Shown here: positions 8,289-16,860 of the stretch, piece after piece
How positions within the stretch are numbered: the stretch's first letter is position 1
Layout of the letters: the number at the start of each line of letters is the position of its first letter
DNA from: Microbispora corallina
Lineage (GTDB): Bacteria > Actinomycetota > Actinomycetes > Streptosporangiales > Streptosporangiaceae
Reading direction: 5' to 3'
Length of the DNA stretch: 64,000 bases
Assembly (NCBI RefSeq): GCF_016863035.1
Contig: NZ_BOOC01000009.1
Coordinates: 1 to 64,000 of the forward strand
The notes under the pieces: generated by a model
What the model was told of the DNA's origin: nothing
The model's input: only the letters and a program-made list of their open reading frames with translations
The model's database searches: none
Position numbers and translations under genes: made by a program

Positions 8289-9833
8289 GTGACGTTCGAT
8301 GTCCTGATCCGCGGCGGACACGTGATCGACGGGACCGGCGCGCCCGCCTTCCCGGCCGACGTGGGCGTGAGCGGCGGCCGGATCCGGGCGGTGGGCCGCC
8401 TGAAGGAGGCCGAGGCGGCCCTGGTCGTCGAGGCCGCGGGACGGCTGGTGCTGCCGGGGCTGGTCGACTGCCACGCCCACGGCGAGGCCGTCGTCTTCGA
8501 CCGGGAGATCCAGCGTGCCGCGCTGCGGCAGGGCGTGACGACGTTCGTGCTCGGACAGGACGGGGTGTCCTTCGCGCCCACGACGACGCCGGCGGCCTTC
8601 GACCACGTCCGGCGTTACTTCGCCGCCGTCAACGGCTCCCACCCCCACCTCGACGGCCCGGTGGGCGTGGCCGATCTCATGGCCGGCTACGACCGGTCGA
8701 CCGCGCTCAACACGGTCTACCTGCTGCCCCACGGCACGATCCGGTTCGACGTGATGGGCCCGGCCGACCGCCGGCCCGACGCGGCCGAGCTGCGCGCGAT
8801 GCGGGAGCGGGTCGAGCGCGGCCTGTCCGAGGGCGCCGCCGGGCTGTCGTCCGGCCTGGAGTACGCCCCCGGCCGGTACGCCGACGCCGCCGAGCTTGCC
8901 CACCTCTGCGCCCCGCTGGGCGCCCTGCCGTACGTGACCCACATGCGCGGGTACGGCCTCACGGCCCCGGTGGGGATGGCCGAAGTGGTGGACATCGCCC
9001 GTCGCTCCGGGGTGTCCGTGCACGTGTCCCACTACCACGGGCCGGCCGCGACTCTGCTGCCGCTCCTTGAGGACGCTCGCGGGCAGGGGGCCGACCTCAG
9101 CTTCGACACCTATCCGTACCTGCGCAGCAGCACCATCCTCGCGATGGTCGCGCTGCCGCCGTGGGTGCCCGCCGCCGACACCGGGCGTGCCCTCGCGCTG
9201 CTCGGCTCCGAGCGCGTACGGCTGCTGGGGGAGTGGGAGGCGTTCGACGACGTCTGGCCGCGGATCACACTGTCGCACGCCCCCGGGTTCGAGTGGGCCG
9301 AGGGCATGACGCTGCCCGCGGCGGCGGCCAAGCACGGTGTCGAGCCCGCCGAGTTCTGCCGGACGCTTCTGCTGGAGAGCCGCCTCGAGGCGGGGTGCGT
9401 GATGGCCCGCCCCGACGAGGGACCGGCCGGGGAGGAGTCGCTGCGGGCGATCATGCGCGACCCGGGGCACACGGGCGGCTCCGACGGCATCTACGTCGGC
9501 GGCCACCCGCACCCCCGCGGCTTCGGCGCCTTCGCCCGCTACCTCGGCAGGCACGTCAGGGAGCTGGGCGACCTCACCTGGGAGCAGGCCGCGGTCCACC
9601 TGGCCTCGCATCCGGCGCGCCGCTTCGGGCTGCTCGACCGCGGCCTCGTGCGGCGGGACCAGATCGCCGACCTGATCGTCGTGGACCCGGCCGCCGTGGC
9701 CGACACCGCGACGTACGACTCCCCCCGATCCGTCGCGGTGGGCGTGGACGACGTGCTGGTCTCGGGGGTGCCGGTGCTGCGGGACGGCAGGCTCACCGGG
9801 GCCACCCCCGGCCGCGCGCTCACCCCCGGCTGA
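8289..9833 (+). CDS. N-acyl-D-amino-acid deacylase (amidohydrolase)
   Basis: A 514-residue amidohydrolase of the D-aminoacylase group, predicted to release D-amino acids from N-acyl-D-amino acids. The metal-binding HxH is at 62-64 in LVDCHAHGE. VHVSHYHGP supplies further metal ligands, and the late motif SDGIYVGGHPHPRGFGAF is typical of D-aminoacylases. The N-terminal beta-sandwich strand (FDVLIRGGHVIDGTG) and the C-terminal return of that domain are both present, so the protein is complete. GTG 8289 has GGGCAG upstream. It is the first gene of a four-gene run whose next members fit processing of the freed D-amino acid. Confidence 0.9.
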   Translation: MTFDVLIRGGHVIDGTGAPAFPADVGVSGGRIRAVGRLKEAEAALVVEAAGRLVLPGLVDCHAHGEAVVFDREIQRAALRQGVTTFVLGQDGVSFAPTTTPAAFDHVRRYFAAVNGSHPHLDGPVGVADLMAGYDRSTALNTVYLLPHGTIRFDVMGPADRRPDAAELRAMRERVERGLSEGAAGLSSGLEYAPGRYADAAELAHLCAPLGALPYVTHMRGYGLTAPVGMAEVVDIARRSGVSVHVSHYHGPAATLLPLLEDARGQGADLSFDTYPYLRSSTILAMVALPPWVPAADTGRALALLGSERVRLLGEWEAFDDVWPRITLSHAPGFEWAEGMTLPAAAAKHGVEPAEFCRTLLLESRLEAGCVMARPDEGPAGEESLRAIMRDPGHTGGSDGIYVGGHPHPRGFGAFARYLGRHVRELGDLTWEQAAVHLASHPARRFGLLDRGLVRRDQIADLIVVDPAAVADTATYDSPRSVAVGVDDVLVSGVPVLRDGRLTGATPGRALTPG

Positions 9834-9991
9834 GACGGCCCAAGGGACGGCCGGCCGCACCGCCGCGGGGAGCCGGTCGTACCGGCCCTGCGAGGGCCCG
9901 CAGGTCGTGCGGGGGGCATCGGGGACCGGCCGGACAGTCCAGTACGATCCCAGCCAGGTGGTCTGTACCGGGCGACGATTGAGGGGGCGAC

Positions 9992-11212
9992 GTGGGTCTC
10001 GCGGCTCGCCTGGAGCTGCCCGGCATCCGGGTCGACTGGCGGACGCGCGGCATCCTGCACCCCGGCCCCGCGGTCGACGCCGCGGAGTTCGCCGCCGCCG
10101 GCCACTCGCTGTTCGACGGCACCTTCACCTGGCCCCTGATGGTCGTGCGGCGCTCGGCCCTGGAGCACAACGTGGCCGCGCTCGCGGCCTTCGCCGACCG
10201 GCACGGCCTGACCCTCGCGCCCCACGGCAAGACGAGCATGTCGCCCGAGCTCTTCCAGGCCCAGCTCGACGCCGGGGCGTGGGGGATCACCGCGGCGACG
10301 GCCGCGCAGGTCGTGGTGCTGCGGTCGCTGGGCGTCCCCCGGGTGCTGCTCGCGAGCGAGATCCTCGACGCCGGCGCCCTGCGGTGGCTGGCCGGCGAGC
10401 TGGACGGCTTCGAGTTCCTGTGCTTCGCCGATTCCGTGGAGGGCGTGCGGGCGCTCGACGAGGCCGCGGGCGAGACGCCGTTCCGCGTGCTGGTCGAGCT
10501 GGGCCACGCGGGCGGACGCACGGGCTGCCGGGGCCGCGAGCGCATGACGGAGGTCGTGGAGGCCGTCCGGACGGCCCGGGGCGTGGAGCTCGCGGGCGTG
10601 GCCTGCTACGAGGGCACCCAGCCCGACGCCGGCGGTGTGCGGGCCTTCCTCCGGGAGCTCGCGGCGGCCGCCGAGGCCGTGGCCCCGCACGTCGAGGGCC
10701 GGATGGTCGTCTCGGCAGGGGGCAGCGCATGGTTCGACCTGGTGGCGGAGGAGCTGGCCCCCCTCGCCCGTCCCGAGGGCCACGGCGCGCTCGTCCTGCT
10801 GCGCAGCGGCGCCTACATCGCCCACGACGAGGGCTTCTACCGGGAGCGCACCCCGTACAACCGGCTGCCGGAGGGCGGGCTGCGGCCGGCGCTGGAGGTG
10901 TGGGCCCAGGTGATCTCGGTGCCGGAGCCCGGCCTCGCGCTGGTCGGCATGGGCAAGCGCGACGTGCCGTACGACCTCGACCTGCCCTTCCCCCGGGCCG
11001 TACGGCGGGAGGACCGACGGGAACCGCTCGACGGCGTGACCGTGACCCGGGTGCAGGACCAGCACACGTACGTGACGGGGGAGGGCCTGCGGCCCGGCGA
11101 CCTGGTGGCGTTCGGCATCTCGCATCCCTGCACGGCCTTCGACAAGTGGCGGGTCCTCCCGGTGGTCGACGACGACGATGTCGTGATTGATTTGATCACC
11201 ACGTGTTTCTGA
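9992..11212 (+). CDS. D-serine dehydratase-like PLP enzyme
   Basis: A 406-residue fold-type III PLP enzyme of the D-threonine aldolase/eukaryotic-type D-serine dehydratase family (often annotated amino acid deaminase). The PLP lysine is K80 in LAPHGKTSM. The C-terminal H378-x-C380 pair in ISHPCTAF is the zinc site that is diagnostic of the Dsd1-type dehydratases. GTG 9992 follows a GAGGGGG site. The enzyme probably converts D-serine or a related D-amino acid to the enamine and then the keto acid plus ammonia. The acylase upstream would provide its substrate and the RidA gene downstream would deal with its reactive enamine product. Confidence 0.88.
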   Translation: MGLAARLELPGIRVDWRTRGILHPGPAVDAAEFAAAGHSLFDGTFTWPLMVVRRSALEHNVAALAAFADRHGLTLAPHGKTSMSPELFQAQLDAGAWGITAATAAQVVVLRSLGVPRVLLASEILDAGALRWLAGELDGFEFLCFADSVEGVRALDEAAGETPFRVLVELGHAGGRTGCRGRERMTEVVEAVRTARGVELAGVACYEGTQPDAGGVRAFLRELAAAAEAVAPHVEGRMVVSAGGSAWFDLVAEELAPLARPEGHGALVLLRSGAYIAHDEGFYRERTPYNRLPEGGLRPALEVWAQVISVPEPGLALVGMGKRDVPYDLDLPFPRAVRREDRREPLDGVTVTRVQDQHTYVTGEGLRPGDLVAFGISHPCTAFDKWRVLPVVDDDDVVIDLITTCF

Positions 11213-11250
11213 GCGCGTTTATCGGCACTCTTCTCCAGGAGCGGTGACAT

Positions 11251-11637
11251 ATGGGTGGCAAGCAGGAGATCAGGACGTCCGCGGGGGCCCCGCCCGTCGG
11301 GGCCTACTCCCAGGGGCTCGTCGTGGGCGACTTCCTCCACACCTCGGGCATGGGCCCGCTCGACCCGGAGACGGGCCAGGTGACCGGCGACGACGTGGCC
11401 GCCCAGACGCACCGCACGATGCGCAACCTGGGGGCCGTCCTGGAGGCCCACGGGCTGACGTTCGACGACGTGATCAAGGCGACCGTCCACCTGCAGAACC
11501 TGAAGCAGGACTTCGCCGCCTACAACGAGGCGTACAAGTCGTACTTCACCCCGCCGTACCCGGTCCGGACGACCGTGGGCTCGGACCTCATGGACATCCT
11601 CGTCGAGATCGACTTCGTGGCGTACAAGGGTCGTTGA
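11251..11637 (+). CDS. RidA-family enamine/imine deaminase
   Basis: A 128-residue Rid protein. Archetypal RidA hydrolyses 2-aminoacrylate and related enamines released by PLP dehydratases. The catalytic arginine is retained as R106 in PVRTTVG, with the acidic E119 in ILVEIDF, and the family start SAGAPPVGAYSQG is present. ATG 11251 follows a CAGGAGCGG site. Its place 38 bases after the dehydratase-like gene and 3 bases before the next gene strongly suggests that it clears the enamine made by that enzyme. Confidence 0.93.
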   Translation: MGGKQEIRTSAGAPPVGAYSQGLVVGDFLHTSGMGPLDPETGQVTGDDVAAQTHRTMRNLGAVLEAHGLTFDDVIKATVHLQNLKQDFAAYNEAYKSYFTPPYPVRTTVGSDLMDILVEIDFVAYKGR

Positions 11638-11640
11638 CGG

Positions 11641-12849
11641 ATGGACAGCGCTCTGTACGTCTTCGTCGAGGACCTTCGCGGCGAGGGCGTGGACAAGCTC
11701 CTGGACCGCGCATCGGCGTACGGCGTGAGAGGCGTGTCGGTGGCGGCGTCGTGCCACCAGGCCAGGGACGTGACCCCGCACGGGGCGACCCGGCTGACCC
11801 TGCGCCGGGACGGCGTGCACTTCCTCCCTCCGGAGGATCTGTTCGACGGGCTGCGGCTGGTGCCGCCCGTGCAGCCGGGCGCCGGCGAGCGGCCGCTCGC
11901 GGAGCTGCGCCGGGCCTGCACCGAGCGCGGCCTGCGCATGCACGGCTGGACCGTGTTCCTGCACAACACCACGCTCGGCCTGGCGAACCTCGACGTGACC
12001 GTGCAGAACTGCTTCGGCGACCGCGGCTCGCCGGCCGACCTGTGCCCGTCCCACCCCGACGCGCGGGCGTACGCGGTCGCGCTGGCGCGGGCCGTCGCCC
12101 GGGAGGGGGTGGACTCGGTCGTCGCGGAGTCCCTGCACTTCGGGGCGTTGGGGCACGGCTACCACCACGAGCGCTGCCACGTGGCCCTCGGCCCGATGGA
12201 CGTCTTCCTGTTCGGGCTGTGCTTCTGCCACCACTGCATGGCGCGCGCCGCCGACCTCGGGGTCAACGCCGACGTGGCCCGGGAGGAATGCGCCCGGATC
12301 GTGGCCGGTGTGCTCGACGGTGATCCGCCCGCGCAGGGCGAGGTGACGCGGGCGGCGCTGACGGCGTACGCCGGGCCGGAGGTGGTGGCCTACGCGCGGG
12401 CGCGGTCCGAGAGCGTGACCTCCCTGGTCGGCGAGGTCTCCGGCGCGGTGGCCGCCGAGGGGTCGAAGCTGACGTTCGTGGACGCCACGGGGGCGTACAA
12501 GGGCAACTCTGACGGGCGGCCCTCAGCCGGTCTGGCCGCCCACGACGCGTGGCAGTTCGGGGTGGACCTCGTCGCGCTGGGCGACCTCGTCCCGTCGTTC
12601 GCCGTACTGGCCTACGCCCGCGATCCGCTGCGCGTCTCCGACGACGTGGCGGCCTACAAGCGCTCGATCGGCAAGAACCGCGAGCTGCGGGCCGTGCTGC
12701 GGCCGGGCGCGCCGGACACCGACTCCGAGGAGCGGCTCGTCGCCAAAGTCAGGGCCGCCCGTACGGCCGGGGCCCAGGCCGCCGACTTCTTCGCGTACGG
12801 CCTGGTCCCCTTCGACGCCCTCAACCGCATCCCGGCCGCCCTCGCCTGA
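11641..12849 (+). CDS. Unknown predicted TIM-barrel protein of the D-amino acid operon
   Basis: This 402-residue protein starts three bases after ridA and is therefore co-translated with it. I do not recognise a characterised family. The alternation of strand-like segments (ALYVFVEDL, GVRGVSVAAS, LRMHGWTVFLHN, VDSVVAESLHF, LTFVDATGAY, VPSFAVLAYA) resembles a TIM barrel of the kind seen in glycoside-hydrolase-like proteins. Notable residues are a Cys/His cluster, LCFCHHC near residue 198, and conserved-looking histidines in GHGYHHERCH. No signal peptide is seen, so it is cytoplasmic. Context suggests an enzyme acting on the acylated or glycosylated source of the D-amino acid; this is inference only. 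Confidence 0.7.
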   Translation: MDSALYVFVEDLRGEGVDKLLDRASAYGVRGVSVAASCHQARDVTPHGATRLTLRRDGVHFLPPEDLFDGLRLVPPVQPGAGERPLAELRRACTERGLRMHGWTVFLHNTTLGLANLDVTVQNCFGDRGSPADLCPSHPDARAYAVALARAVAREGVDSVVAESLHFGALGHGYHHERCHVALGPMDVFLFGLCFCHHCMARAADLGVNADVAREECARIVAGVLDGDPPAQGEVTRAALTAYAGPEVVAYARARSESVTSLVGEVSGAVAAEGSKLTFVDATGAYKGNSDGRPSAGLAAHDAWQFGVDLVALGDLVPSFAVLAYARDPLRVSDDVAAYKRSIGKNRELRAVLRPGAPDTDSEERLVAKVRAARTAGAQAADFFAYGLVPFDALNRIPAALA

Positions 12850-13026
12850 ACCCGAACCCACGGGGGAACGGCCGCGCCCGGCTCCCCAGGTGGTCGCGCG
12901 GTGGGCGGGGGGAGTCCGGGTGCCGGGCGGTGGGCTGGGCGAGTCCGGGCGGCAGGGCCGGGGCACGCCGGGCGGCCGCCGATAATGAAAGGCCGAGCAC
13001 AGGTCACCCGGAGGAGAGCGGCTCCC

Positions 13027-13854
13027 TTGTCCCATGCGTACGACGCCCTGGAGGCGGACCGGACCGGGCTCGGCCTGCGGGCCGACTGCGGCGCCTGCTT
13101 CGGGCTGTGCTGTGTGGCACTGCCCTTCACGGCCTCGGCCGACTTCGCGATGGACAAGGAGGCCGGGCGGCCCTGCCCCAACCTCTCGGCGGACTTCCGC
13201 TGCGGCATCCACGCCGACCTGCGGCAGCGGGGGTTCTCCGGCTGCACCGTCTTCGACTGCTTCGGCGCCGGGCAGAAGGTCTCCCAGGTCACCTTCCATG
13301 GCCGGGACTGGCGGCGCGAGCCCGAGTCGGCCGGGCCGATGTTCGCCGCGTTCGGCGTCATGCGGCAGCTTCACGAGATCCTCTGGTACCTGACCGAGGC
13401 GCTCGCGCTGCCCGCCGCACGCCCGATCCACGGTGACCTGCGCCGCCGGCGGGACGAGATCGAGCGGCTCACCGAGTCGGACGCCGCCGCGGTCGCCGCG
13501 GCCGACGTCGCGGCGCTGCGCCAGGAGGTGGGCGGCCTGCTCCAGCGGGCCAGCGCCCTGGCCCGGGCCGGGCTGCGCGGCAGGGACCGCAGGGGGGCCG
13601 ACCTGATGGGCGCCCGCCTGCGGGGCGCGAACCTCCGGGGCGCCGACCTGCGCGGTTCCTACCTCATCGCGGCCGACCTGCGGGGCGCCGACCTCCGCTC
13701 GGCCGACCTGCTCGGGGCCGACCTCAGGAACGCCGACCTGCGCGGCGCCGACCTCACCGGGTGCCTCTTCCTCACCCAGGCCCAGGTCAACGCCGCCCGG
13801 GGCGACGCGGCCACGGTCCTTCCGCCCGGGCTCACCCGTCCCGCCCATTGGTGA
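13027..13854 (+). CDS. Pentapeptide-repeat protein with N-terminal cysteine cluster
   Basis: A 275-residue protein. The N-terminal part has a cysteine cluster ([31 protein letters not shown]) that could bind a metal or Fe-S centre. About residues 184-240 are pentapeptide repeats of the A(D/N)LRG type ([24 protein letters not shown]), which form a right-handed quadrilateral helix. TTG 13027 was preferred because GGAGGAG lies ten bases upstream and the sequence before it is Gly/Arg-rich and unlike the family. An upstream ATG at 12985 is the alternative. The role is unknown; pentapeptide proteins such as MfpA mimic DNA, but this one is probably different because of its cysteine domain. Confidence 0.88.
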   Translation: MSHAYDALEADRTGLGLRADCGACFGLCCVALPFTASADFAMDKEAGRPCPNLSADFRCGIHADLRQRGFSGCTVFDCFGAGQKVSQVTFHGRDWRREPESAGPMFAAFGVMRQLHEILWYLTEALALPAARPIHGDLRRRRDEIERLTESDAAAVAAADVAALRQEVGGLLQRASALARAGLRGRDRRGADLMGARLRGANLRGADLRGSYLIAADLRGADLRSADLLGADLRNADLRGADLTGCLFLTQAQVNAARGDAATVLPPGLTRPAHW

Positions 13855-13890
13855 CACCATCAATAAGGCGCGGGGGGCGGGACGTGCGCG

Positions 13891-14886
13891 TCAGGCCGAC
13901 TCGCGGATCACGAGCTCGGTGGGCAGGATCACGGGAGCGGCGGGCCCGCCCTTGAACATGCCGAGCAGCAGCCGGACCATCGCGCTCGCCTGCTCGATGA
14001 TGGGGTGCCTGATCGTGGTCAGCGGAGGCTCGGTGTACCGCGCGGCCTCGATGTCGTCGAAGCCGACGACGGCGACGTCGTCCGGCACGCGCCTGCCCGA
14101 CTGCCGCAGGGTCTGCAGCGCGCCGATGGCCATCAGGTCGTTGCCGACGAACACCGCGTCGAGCTGGGGGTCGTCCTCCAGCAGGTGACGCATGGCGATC
14201 GCGCCCGACTCGCGGGTGAAGTCGCCCACCGCCACGATCGACCGCCGGTCCGACTCGCGCAGCGCGTTCCGGTACCCGGCCAGCCGGTCCTGTCCGCCGA
14301 TCATGTCCTGCGGCCCGGCGATCGTCGCGATCCGGCGCCGCCCGCGGTCGAGCAGGTGCCGCACCGCCTTCTCCGCGCCCCCCACGTTGTCGTTGTCCAC
14401 GAACGGCAGGGGCACCGGCACCGCGGGCCTGCCGTACGAGACGACGGGGACGCCCATCCGCGCGATGGCGGCGGGCAGCGGGTCGGCGCCGTGCATGGAG
14501 ATCAGCATGACGCCGTCGACGTGACCGCTCGCGATGTAGCGCTCGATCCGCGCGTGGCTGGTGGGAGACCCGGCCAGCATCAGCACGACCTGCTTGTCGG
14601 CGGCCTCCAGTTCGAGGCTGGCCGAGCGGATGACCGTGGAGAACATCGGGTCCTCGGAGAAGACCCGGGTGGGCGGCTCCGACACGACCAGGGCGATCGA
14701 GTCCGTCCGCTGCGTGACGAGGCTGCGCGCCGCCGAGTTGGGCACGTACCCGAGTTCGTCGACCGCCCGCATCACCGCGTCGCGGATCTGCGGCGTCACT
14801 GTGAGCTGTCCGTTGACGACCCGGGAGACGGTGGCGCGGGACACCCCTGCCCGCGCGGCGACCGCCTCCAGAGTGGGTCGTTTCAT
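13891..14886 (-). CDS. LacI-family repressor, CebR-like
   Basis: A 331-residue LacI/GalR repressor. The N-terminal helix-turn-helix and hinge (TLEAVAARAGVSRATVSRVVNG) are canonical, followed by a periplasmic-binding-protein-like sugar domain with FVGNDLMAIGAL and VAVVGFDDIEAA. ATG 14886 overlaps the TGA of a decayed GH1 beta-glucosidase end by four bases (ATGA), so the repressor was once translationally coupled to it. The divergent GH16 glucanase and the two GAGAGCGCTCTC-like sites between them make this the likely local regulator of beta-glucan use. The effector is probably a beta-linked oligosaccharide, inferred by analogy with Streptomyces CebR. Confidence 0.92.
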   Translation of the reverse strand: MKRPTLEAVAARAGVSRATVSRVVNGQLTVTPQIRDAVMRAVDELGYVPNSAARSLVTQRTDSIALVVSEPPTRVFSEDPMFSTVIRSASLELEAADKQVVLMLAGSPTSHARIERYIASGHVDGVMLISMHGADPLPAAIARMGVPVVSYGRPAVPVPLPFVDNDNVGGAEKAVRHLLDRGRRRIATIAGPQDMIGGQDRLAGYRNALRESDRRSIVAVGDFTRESGAIAMRHLLEDDPQLDAVFVGNDLMAIGALQTLRQSGRRVPDDVAVVGFDDIEAARYTEPPLTTIRHPIIEQASAMVRLLLGMFKGGPAAPVILPTELVIRESA

Positions 14887-15075
14887 TCGTCCCCCTGAAG
14901 ACCGTTGCGCATGATGACACCCCGATACCACACGGCGATCTCCTTGGGAATGCGCCGCCGGGTGCGGAAGCCGATGTTCACGATGCCGAACCCCTTGGTA
15001 CCTGTGGGCCCGATCGACACTGTCCAGCAGTGACCCTACGAGATAACCACGACCGTGCGCACCTGCGCGATCGCA
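14883..15075 (-). pseudogene. Decayed C-terminal end of a GH1 beta-glucosidase
   Basis: The minus strand just upstream of the LacI gene encodes recognisable pieces of a GH1 C-terminus in two frames. One frame reads AGAHGRGYLVGSLLDS, matching the usual RGYLVWSLLDNFEW block. The other reads TKGFGIVNIGFRTRRRIPK followed by EIAVWYRGVIMRNGL, matching the usual KRFGIVYVDY...RRTPKDSAHWYRDVI ending. A frame change near 15010-15020, loss of the Asn-Phe-Glu-Trp residues, and absence of the first ~400 codons show that it is a remnant. Its TGA (14883-14885) overlaps the LacI start, the spacing expected of an old operon. Confidence 0.75.
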
Positions 15076-15133
15076 CCGTTCGTCCCGGGACGCCGCGCGC
15101 GGGGTTCGGCCGGTCCCGTGCCTGAACCGTTCA

Positions 15134-15145
15134 GAGAGCGCTCTC
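15134..15145. promoter_or_regulatory. LacI/CebR-type operator 1
   Basis: A perfect 12-base palindrome GAGAGCGCTCTC with the central AGCGCT common to LacI-family and especially CebR operators. It lies between the divergent LacI and GH16 genes. Confidence 0.7.
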
Positions 15146-15176
15146 GGCGAATCCCCAGACCAGGGCATTAGTCGCA

Positions 15177-15188
15177 GAAAGCGCTCTC
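15177..15188. promoter_or_regulatory. LacI/CebR-type operator 2
   Basis: A near-perfect copy (GAAAGCGCTCTC) of operator 1, centred 43 bases away, which is four helical turns. It sits about 20 bases upstream of the candidate glucanase -35 element. Two phased sites suggest cooperative binding by the neighbouring repressor. Confidence 0.7.
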
Positions 15189-15207
15189 ACAAAATCCACA
15201 GGAACTC

Positions 15208-15236
15208 TTGACCGAACTGTGATCGGGAGAGACAGT
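15208..15236 (+). promoter_or_regulatory. Candidate glucanase promoter
   Basis: TTGACC (15208-15213) and GACAGT (15231-15236) are separated by 17 bases just downstream of the two operators. The -10 match is weak. A start here would leave a leader of about 160 bases before the GH16 gene. Confidence 0.4.
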
Positions 15237-15402
15237 GTCGGGCAAGTCGGTCCACGACGCGGCGGCCGGGCTCCTCACTGCGGCAGGGGCGCGCCCCCGC
15301 GGGAATCTCCACGCGCACGGGAGGCGCCGTCGGCGTCCCCTCCGCGAGGCTGCCCGGAAATCCCCGACCGCCGCGCGCACGAGACCGAGGAGAGAGGTAA
15401 CC

Positions 15403-16809
15403 ATGCACGTCACCCCCCATGGCGTCCGATGGCGGCGCCCCCTCCTGGCCCTGCTCCTCGCCGCCGTCGCGGTCGTCGCCGTCGCCGTACGGCCGGCCGG
15501 CGCCGCCGTGCCCGCCACCCCGTCCGGCTGGTCGCTCGTCTGGGCGGACGACTTCACGGGCTCGGCGGGGTCGCCGCCGTCGTCGGGCAACTGGATCGTC
15601 GACACCGGCCACGCCTACCCCGGCGGCCCGGGCAACTGGGGCACCGGCGAGATCCAGAACTACACGGCCGACCCGGCGAACCTCAGCCTGGACGGCTCCG
15701 GCAACCTGCGGATCACGCCGATCGGCAGCGGGCAGAACTGGACCTCCGCCCGCATCGAGACCCGCAGGGCCGACTTCAAGCCGGCCGCCGGGCGCGTCCT
15801 GCGCATCGAGGGCCGCATCCAGATGCCCAACGTGACGGGCAACGCCGCTCTGGGCTACTGGCCGGCGTTCTGGGCCCTCGGCTCGCCGTACCGTGGCAAC
15901 TACTGGAACTGGCCCGGAATCGGCGAGCTCGACTTCATGGAGAACGTGAACGGCGTCAACGCCGTGTGGGGCACGCTCCACTGCGGCGTCACCCCCGGAG
16001 GACCGTGCAACGAGACCACCGGGCTCGGCGCCAACAGGGCCTGTCCCGGCTCGACCTGCCAGTCGGCCTTCCACACCTACCGGTTCGAGTGGGACACCAG
16101 CGTCACGCCCAACCAGCTGCGCTGGTACGTGGACGGCCAGCAGTTCCACAGCCTCAGCCAGAACCAGCTCGACGCCACGACCTGGGCGAACATGACCTCG
16201 CACGCCGGCTACTTCCTCCTGCTGAACGTGGCCATGGGCGGCGCCTTCCCCAACGCCCTGGCCGGCTCGACCCCCACCTCGGCGACCGTCTCCGGACGGC
16301 CGATGCTGGTCGACTACGTCGCCGTCTGGCAGAGCGGCGCGGCCGGCAGCCCGCCCCCGAGCTCCCCGCCGCCGTCCAGCCCCCCGCCCGGAGGGGTGGA
16401 CGCGCGCTCGACCATCCAGGCCGAGAGCTACCAGGCCCAGAGCGGCACCATCGTGGAGGCCACCAGTGACACCGGCGGCGGCCAGAACGTCGGCGCGATC
16501 GCCAACGGCGACTGGCTCCGGTACGACGGGGTGAACTTCGGCTCCACCGCCGCGACCCAGTTCAAGGCCAGGGTGGCCTCGGGGGCGGCGGGCGGGGTGA
16601 GCGGGCTCGTGCAGGTCCGCCTCGACAGCCCCACGGCCGCCCCGATCGGCGACTTCGCCCTCGCCAACACCGGCGGCTGGCAGAGCTGGCGGACCGTGCC
16701 CGCCAACATCACGCCCACCACGGGCACGCACACCGTCTATCTGACGTTCGGCAGCGGCCAGCCGGCCGACTTCGTGAACGTCAACTGGTTCACGTTCTCG
16801 ACCACGTGA
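15403..16809 (+). CDS. Secreted GH16 endo-beta-glucanase with CBM6
   Basis: A 468-residue exported enzyme predicted to cut beta-1,3- or mixed beta-glucans. A signal peptide (about 1-35, ending GAA) is followed by a GH16 domain (about 40-310) with the catalytic motif E175-L-D-F-M-E180 and typical flanking tryptophans (GYWPAFWALG). A Pro/Ser linker (about 315-330) leads to a carbohydrate-binding module resembling CBM6 (about 332-468; IQAESYQAQSG, NGDWLRYDGVNFG, FVNVNWFTF). ATG 15403 was chosen for its GAGGAGAGAGG site and signal peptide. The GH16 and LacI genes are divergent around CebR-like operators, so induction by beta-glucan oligosaccharides is likely. Confidence 0.93.
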   Translation: MHVTPHGVRWRRPLLALLLAAVAVVAVAVRPAGAAVPATPSGWSLVWADDFTGSAGSPPSSGNWIVDTGHAYPGGPGNWGTGEIQNYTADPANLSLDGSGNLRITPIGSGQNWTSARIETRRADFKPAAGRVLRIEGRIQMPNVTGNAALGYWPAFWALGSPYRGNYWNWPGIGELDFMENVNGVNAVWGTLHCGVTPGGPCNETTGLGANRACPGSTCQSAFHTYRFEWDTSVTPNQLRWYVDGQQFHSLSQNQLDATTWANMTSHAGYFLLLNVAMGGAFPNALAGSTPTSATVSGRPMLVDYVAVWQSGAAGSPPPSSPPPSSPPPGGVDARSTIQAESYQAQSGTIVEATSDTGGGQNVGAIANGDWLRYDGVNFGSTAATQFKARVASGAAGGVSGLVQVRLDSPTAAPIGDFALANTGGWQSWRTVPANITPTTGTHTVYLTFGSGQPADFVNVNWFTFSTT

Positions 16810-16817
16810 GCCCCGCC

Positions 16818-16853
16818 GGGCCGGCCGGGCCGTACGGACGACTCGGCCGGCCC
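16818..16853. terminator. Hairpin between convergent genes
   Basis: A 10-bp perfect stem (GGGCCGGCCG / CGGCCGGCCC) with a 16-base loop lies in the 51-base gap between the convergent glucanase and the DUF5666-like gene. It can act as a bidirectional terminator; there is no T-run, as is usual in actinomycetes. Confidence 0.65.
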
Positions 16854-16860
16854 GCAAGGC

